From NCBI RefSeq assembly GCF_016908465.1, contig NZ_JAFBDY010000007.1:62001-126000 (forward strand): a DNA stretch of 64,000 bases, given 5' to 3'. Below the pieces are notes generated by a model, which was given only the letters and a program-made list of their open reading frames with translations, made no database searches and was not told the origin of the DNA. This document shows, piece by piece, positions 60,830 to 64,000 of this stretch. The first letter of the stretch is position 1, and every line of letters starts with the position of its first letter. The stretch is from Lysinibacillus composti. Lineage in GTDB: Bacteria; Bacillota; Bacilli; Bacillales_A; Planococcaceae. The position numbers and the translations under genes are program-made.

Positions 60830-61582
60830 ATGGATTTATCATTATTTTTACAGTATGGTTCAATTTTATTAGTACTAATCGTACTCGAAGGTTTATTATC
60901 AGCAGATAACGCCTTAGTACTAGCAGTATTAGCTAAAGGTTTACCAGAACAACAACAAAAAAAGGCACTAGATATCGGTTTAGCACTTGCCTTTGTTTTC
61001 CGAATCGGTGCGATCTTCCTAATTTCTTTCCTATTTAATGTTTGGGAAGTACAAGCGCTTGGTGCCGCTTATCTATTATTTATTGCAATCAAACACTTCC
61101 TCAAGAAAGATGATGGAGAAGTTGAAGTTAAACAAAAGAGTTTCAAAGGCGCTGTTCTTCAAATCGCATTTGCGGATATTGCCTTTGCGATTGACTCAAT
61201 TTTAGCTGCTGTGGCACTAGTTATTGCTTTACCGGCTACAAGCTTCGGTCATATTGGTGGAATGGATACTGCACAATTTATTATCATTGTATTAGGCGCA
61301 CTTGCTGGATTAATTGTCATCCGCTTCGCTTCACAATTATTCATCAAACTATTAACTGAACGTCCAAGTCTAGAATCAGCTGCTATGTTAATTGTAGGTT
61401 GGGTAGGGGTAAAACTCGTTATGCATACACTTGCTCATGAAGCACTGCAAATCATTCCTCATAGTTTCGTAGAAGGTCCAATCTGGAATACAATCTTCTG
61501 GGTTGTTATGATTGGTATTGCTGTAGGTGGCTGGTTTGCATCAGGTAAGAAGAAAACAACAGAAGAATCAAGCCAATCATAA
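60830..61582 (+). CDS. TerC-family manganese exporter (YkoY/MeeY-like)
   Basis: The 250-residue protein has seven to eight membrane helices and the TerC signatures VLEGLLSADNALVLAVLAKGLPE and QIAFADIAFAIDSILAAVAL, whose Asp and Asn residues line the metal path. TerC proteins of Bacillus (MeeF and MeeY) export Mn2+ and help metallate secreted enzymes. The Mn2+ riboswitch in its leader makes this role very likely here. AGGAGG precedes the ATG, and a strong terminator ends the unit. It joins the CDF and CNNM genes as the third metal exporter in the window. Confidence 0.93.
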   Translation: MDLSLFLQYGSILLVLIVLEGLLSADNALVLAVLAKGLPEQQQKKALDIGLALAFVFRIGAIFLISFLFNVWEVQALGAAYLLFIAIKHFLKKDDGEVEVKQKSFKGAVLQIAFADIAFAIDSILAAVALVIALPATSFGHIGGMDTAQFIIIVLGALAGLIVIRFASQLFIKLLTERPSLESAAMLIVGWVGVKLVMHTLAHEALQIIPHSFVEGPIWNTIFWVVMIGIAVGGWFASGKKKTTEESSQS

Positions 61583-61612
61583 GTTAGCCAACTTTAACTA
61601 ACTTATTTAACT

Positions 61613-61664
61613 AACACATACAAATGTTCACTACAAGGACATTTGTATGTGTTTTTTATTGTAC
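61613..61664 (+). terminator. Terminator after terC
   Basis: ACACATACAAATGT pairs with ACATTTGTATGTGT around TCACTACAAGG, followed by TTTTTATT. Confidence 0.93.
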
Positions 61665-61871
61665 TAATAATTTCTACAAAATGACTCAATTTATTAAGAC
61701 TGTTCTTGTTCTGTATTTTCAACTATTATGTTAAAGATCCGCGAAAACATTAGGATCACTGCAAGATGAAGGATAGATAATGGTCTTTAAATTCCGATAT
61801 ATTCCGTATATAAAATATCGAGTGCAAAATAAATTTTACCGATAATATGTATTTGTAAAGGAGGGACATGA

Positions 61872-62735
61872 ATGTTACAAGAATTCAATAATCTAATGGA
61901 CTACATTGAAACACATCTGACGGAAGAAATCTCCGGAAAAGATATATCAAAAATTGTAGGACTATCTGATTATCATTTCAAAAGAATGTTTTCGTATATG
62001 GCTGGAATGTCACTGAATGAGTATATCAAAAACAGAAGATTATCCGTTGCAAATGTTGAATTAATTAACGGGGCAAAAGTGACAGATATTGCCTATAAAT
62101 ATGGATATCAATCAATAGAAGGATTTTCGAGGGCATTTCGTGAATGGTGTGGTTTTTTACCTTCAGAAGTAGCGAAGAACAAAATTCAAAAGTCATTTCC
62201 CAAGTTTACATTCTTTATAGATATACGAGGAGGAAAATCCATGGAATTTAAAATTGAAAGAAAAGAAAAGTTTAATATAGTCGGGGTATCGAAAAGAGTA
62301 CCAATTCAATTTGAAGGTGTAAATCATGAAATTTTAGAACTTGCCCAGTCAATTACCGAACAACAAAGAAATGGTATGCATCAATTAGCCGATCTATATC
62401 CTCATCAGGTTTTGAATGTATCCTTTGATTTTGATGAAGGTTTCTTGGAGGAAAAAGGCTATTTAACTCATATGATTGGTTTTGCAACATCTAAAGAAAA
62501 TCCATTCGATGATTTAAAGCAAATTACTATTGAAGAAAGTCTATGGGCTATCTTCCCTAACCAAGGGCCATTTCCTACTACACTTCAAGAAACAACTGCA
62601 AAAATTTATTCTGAATGGTTGCCTTCTTCAAATTATGAATTAATAGATCTACCTGGAATTTCCTTTACAAATCATAATGGTCCCTCAGAAAATGTATATA
62701 GCGAAATTTGGATTCCAGTAAAAGAAAAAAAATAG
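61872..62735 (+). CDS. AraC-family regulator with GyrI-like effector domain
   Basis: The N-terminal 105 residues hold the double helix-turn-helix of AraC proteins (GKDISKIVGLSDYHFKRMFSYMAGMSLNEYI, read in parts, and VTDIAYKYGYQSIEGFSRAFREW). The rest, from about residue 125, is a GyrI/Rob-type ligand domain (FKIERKEKFNIVGVSKRV, ending YSEIWIPVKEKK). Such proteins activate efflux or detoxification genes when they bind drugs or other small molecules. It stands alone; no obvious target gene is adjacent except possibly terC. GGAGGGAC precedes the ATG. Confidence 0.88.
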   Translation: MLQEFNNLMDYIETHLTEEISGKDISKIVGLSDYHFKRMFSYMAGMSLNEYIKNRRLSVANVELINGAKVTDIAYKYGYQSIEGFSRAFREWCGFLPSEVAKNKIQKSFPKFTFFIDIRGGKSMEFKIERKEKFNIVGVSKRVPIQFEGVNHEILELAQSITEQQRNGMHQLADLYPHQVLNVSFDFDEGFLEEKGYLTHMIGFATSKENPFDDLKQITIEESLWAIFPNQGPFPTTLQETTAKIYSEWLPSSNYELIDLPGISFTNHNGPSENVYSEIWIPVKEKK

Positions 62736-62796
62736 TTAGCGATAAATTCCAATGATTCATAGAAATGTTATTCTGTTAAACTTTTCATTTACATTA

Positions 62797-62833
62797 ATAG
62801 ACCAGTTAGGAAAAACCTTACTGGTCTTTTTAA
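62797..62833 (+). terminator. Terminator after the AraC-type gene
   Basis: AGACCAGTTAGG pairs with CCTTACTGGTCT around AAAAA, followed by TTTT. Confidence 0.88.
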
Positions 62834-62910
62834 AATTGATATAAGGCATTCTATTATGTATAATGCCTCCGATAGTTTTGGCTTCAACTTAATACATAAA
62901 CGTCAGCTAA

Positions 62911-63282
62911 TTATTGAACTGTTATGTTATCAAAAGGGATTGATTCACCATTCACTTGAACGTCTATTGCATGGTGTTTCGTATCTGTTGTTAAGTAGAA
63001 TGTGTTTTGCTTTTCAACGTCATTTACTTGATTAGTTACATTAAACTTTATTATTAAAGTATCCCCTTTTGTTTCTATATCAGTTTCAACATCGCCACGT
63101 GAATAAAACACAATATAATATCCTTTTCCTCCATCAGTAATTGATTGAAGTTTTAAATTGGGATCAACTGCTTGTTGCACATTTTTAGGTATCTTTTCAA
63201 TTTCCTTAAAACTCAATGTTGAAGAATTACAAGCCGCTAAAATCGAGATTAACAAAAACACTAATAAAAGTATTTTCTTCAA
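62911..63282 (-). CDS. Small lipoprotein, unknown
   Basis: From TTG 63282 (AAGGGGGAG ahead) the 123-residue precursor starts MKKILLLVFLLISILAAC, a clear lipoprotein signal with mature Cys at 18. The rest is a small beta-rich domain (KLQSITDGGKGYYIVFYSRGD, DTLIIKFNVTNQVND, HAIDVQVNGESIPFDN, read in parts). I recognise no family. The upstream in-frame stretch to 63333 is basic and would bury the signal, so the later start is better. Confidence 0.72.
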   Translation of the reverse strand: MKKILLLVFLLISILAACNSSTLSFKEIEKIPKNVQQAVDPNLKLQSITDGGKGYYIVFYSRGDVETDIETKGDTLIIKFNVTNQVNDVEKQNTFYLTTDTKHHAIDVQVNGESIPFDNITVQ

Positions 63283-63680
63283 TATATATCTCCCCCTTCT
63301 AACAGTTTTCCTATTTTTATTACCTATATCCAATTTTGTTCCCTTCCACTTTAAGATGCTTTATGTACTTTACTAAATTTAGGTGATCGAAATTTTTGAC
63401 TCTCTGTTTTGGAACTATATATTGATATTTTACTTTTTATTTATGAAATTTTAATCAAAATCATTTCTATGCCCTTTTTAAAGAATATGCTTACTTGCCT
63501 GTAAGTACCCTATCTTAACGAATGAGAAATTTTTAACTTTTTTGATCTGCGTCCATTGAAATGTAGCTTTTCTAAAAAGTGTACTAAAATCAAAAATTAA
63601 TTGCTCATGAATCTCATGTGTTAACCATATATTGATTTTGTAATTTAGAATGTGCATAAAAAGAGGAGGAAATATATATC

Positions 63681-63929
63681 GTGCAGACAAAAGAAGTGCG
63701 TTTACGACGGATTCAACATCTCGCTCATGAAATCATGGATGAAATTAATTTAAGTGAAGAACAAAGACAATCTGAGGAATCAAGGATTATAATTGATAAT
63801 CTCTCCCGTGCAATTGGTGAATTTGCAGATCCATCAGGTTATTATTCGCTGGACTATATTGAAGAAAAAGTCGAAAATGCCCATCGTCAGTTAATTAGAA
63901 ACCCCAAAAAAATCAAATTTCACCTCTAA
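63681..63929 (+). CDS. Small helical protein, unknown
   Basis: An 82-residue protein from GTG 63681 behind AGAGGAGGAAA. It is rich in charged helix: VRLRRIQHLAHEIMDEI, NLSEEQRQSEESRIIID, then SLDYIEEKVENAHRQLI. No membrane segment or Cys. I recognise no family. The gap 63283-63680 before it is AT-rich with no gene I can support; the last 70 bases of the window after it are non-coding. Confidence 0.6.
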   Translation: MQTKEVRLRRIQHLAHEIMDEINLSEEQRQSEESRIIIDNLSRAIGEFADPSGYYSLDYIEEKVENAHRQLIRNPKKIKFHL

Positions 63930-64000
63930 CATTTTAGAATATCCTGGCTAACCAACTAATATATAACCCCGTTTTTTATAGAGATAAAAAATATTCGATA

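Noticed and set aside
63478-63690. 70-codon minus-strand frame upstream of the last small gene
   Set aside because: No ribosome binding site and no protein-like pattern; it overlaps the ribosome binding site of the plus-strand gene.

Overview
The window looks like the chromosome of a low-GC, Gram-positive spore former of the order Bacillales. The gene content and order follow the Bacillus subtilis yhb-yhf region (hemE/hemH/hemY, hmoB, ecsAB, hit, trpP, yhaH, scoC, prsA, yhaM, yhzD, yheA/B/E, yheH/yheI, yhdP, yhcY/yhcZ, yhcT, trmL, queG). Protein divergence, AT-rich codons and the local insertions suggest a Lysinibacillus/Solibacillus/Ureibacillus-like relative rather than B. subtilis itself; the genus is an inference. 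I see no rRNA, tRNA, prophage, transposase or CRISPR array.

Layout. 1-9.3 kb: start of an acyl-CoA ligase gene, a Bce-type peptide-antibiotic sensing and resistance module (response regulator, intramembrane kinase, ABC ATPase, permease), the small Cys-rich YhfH protein, and a four-gene operon coupling a beta-propeller lipoprotein and a FixH-like lipoprotein to an OmpR-type two-component system. 9.4-14 kb: haem synthesis (hemE, hemH, hemY) next to the haem monooxygenase gene hmoB. 14.6-18 kb: an ornithine-cyclodeaminase-like enzyme with a frameshifted transporter and a divergent XRE-cupin regulator. 18-27.4 kb: secretion, protease control and RNA turnover genes (ecsAB, hit, trpP, yhaH, scoC, prsA, yhaM). 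27.7-32 kb: serine synthesis (T-box, serA, a HAD phosphatase). 33-42 kb: hemZ, yheA/B/E and a heterodimeric multidrug exporter preceded by a leader peptide and attenuator. 42-52 kb: metal transporters, YhcY/YhcZ, disulfide-bond enzymes, aldo/keto reductases. 51.6-64 kb: acyl-CoA ligase, catechol dioxygenase, trmL, queG, LD-carboxypeptidase, a manganese riboswitch with terC, and an AraC regulator.

Cis-regulation is rich: a probable Ser T-box, a yybP-ykoY (Mn2+) riboswitch, NAG triplets of a TRAP site over the trpP ribosome binding site, the exporter leader peptide with two terminators, and a 16-codon upstream ORF coupled to the CNNM transporter start.

The most unusual structure is a set of non-coding arrays between genes. 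Arrays at about 14.2-14.6, 35.9-36.2 and 55.58-55.76 kb have different unit sequences but the same 51-52 bp period, close to five DNA helical turns, with palindromes at unit junctions. Two further arrays at 54.83-54.93 and 55.77-55.91 kb have an exact 21 bp period, two helical turns. They do not look like CRISPR, IS or ordinary terminators. A separate 128-nt multi-hairpin element lies at 30.78-30.90 kb, and a large palindrome with partial relatives elsewhere lies at 29.74-29.86 kb.
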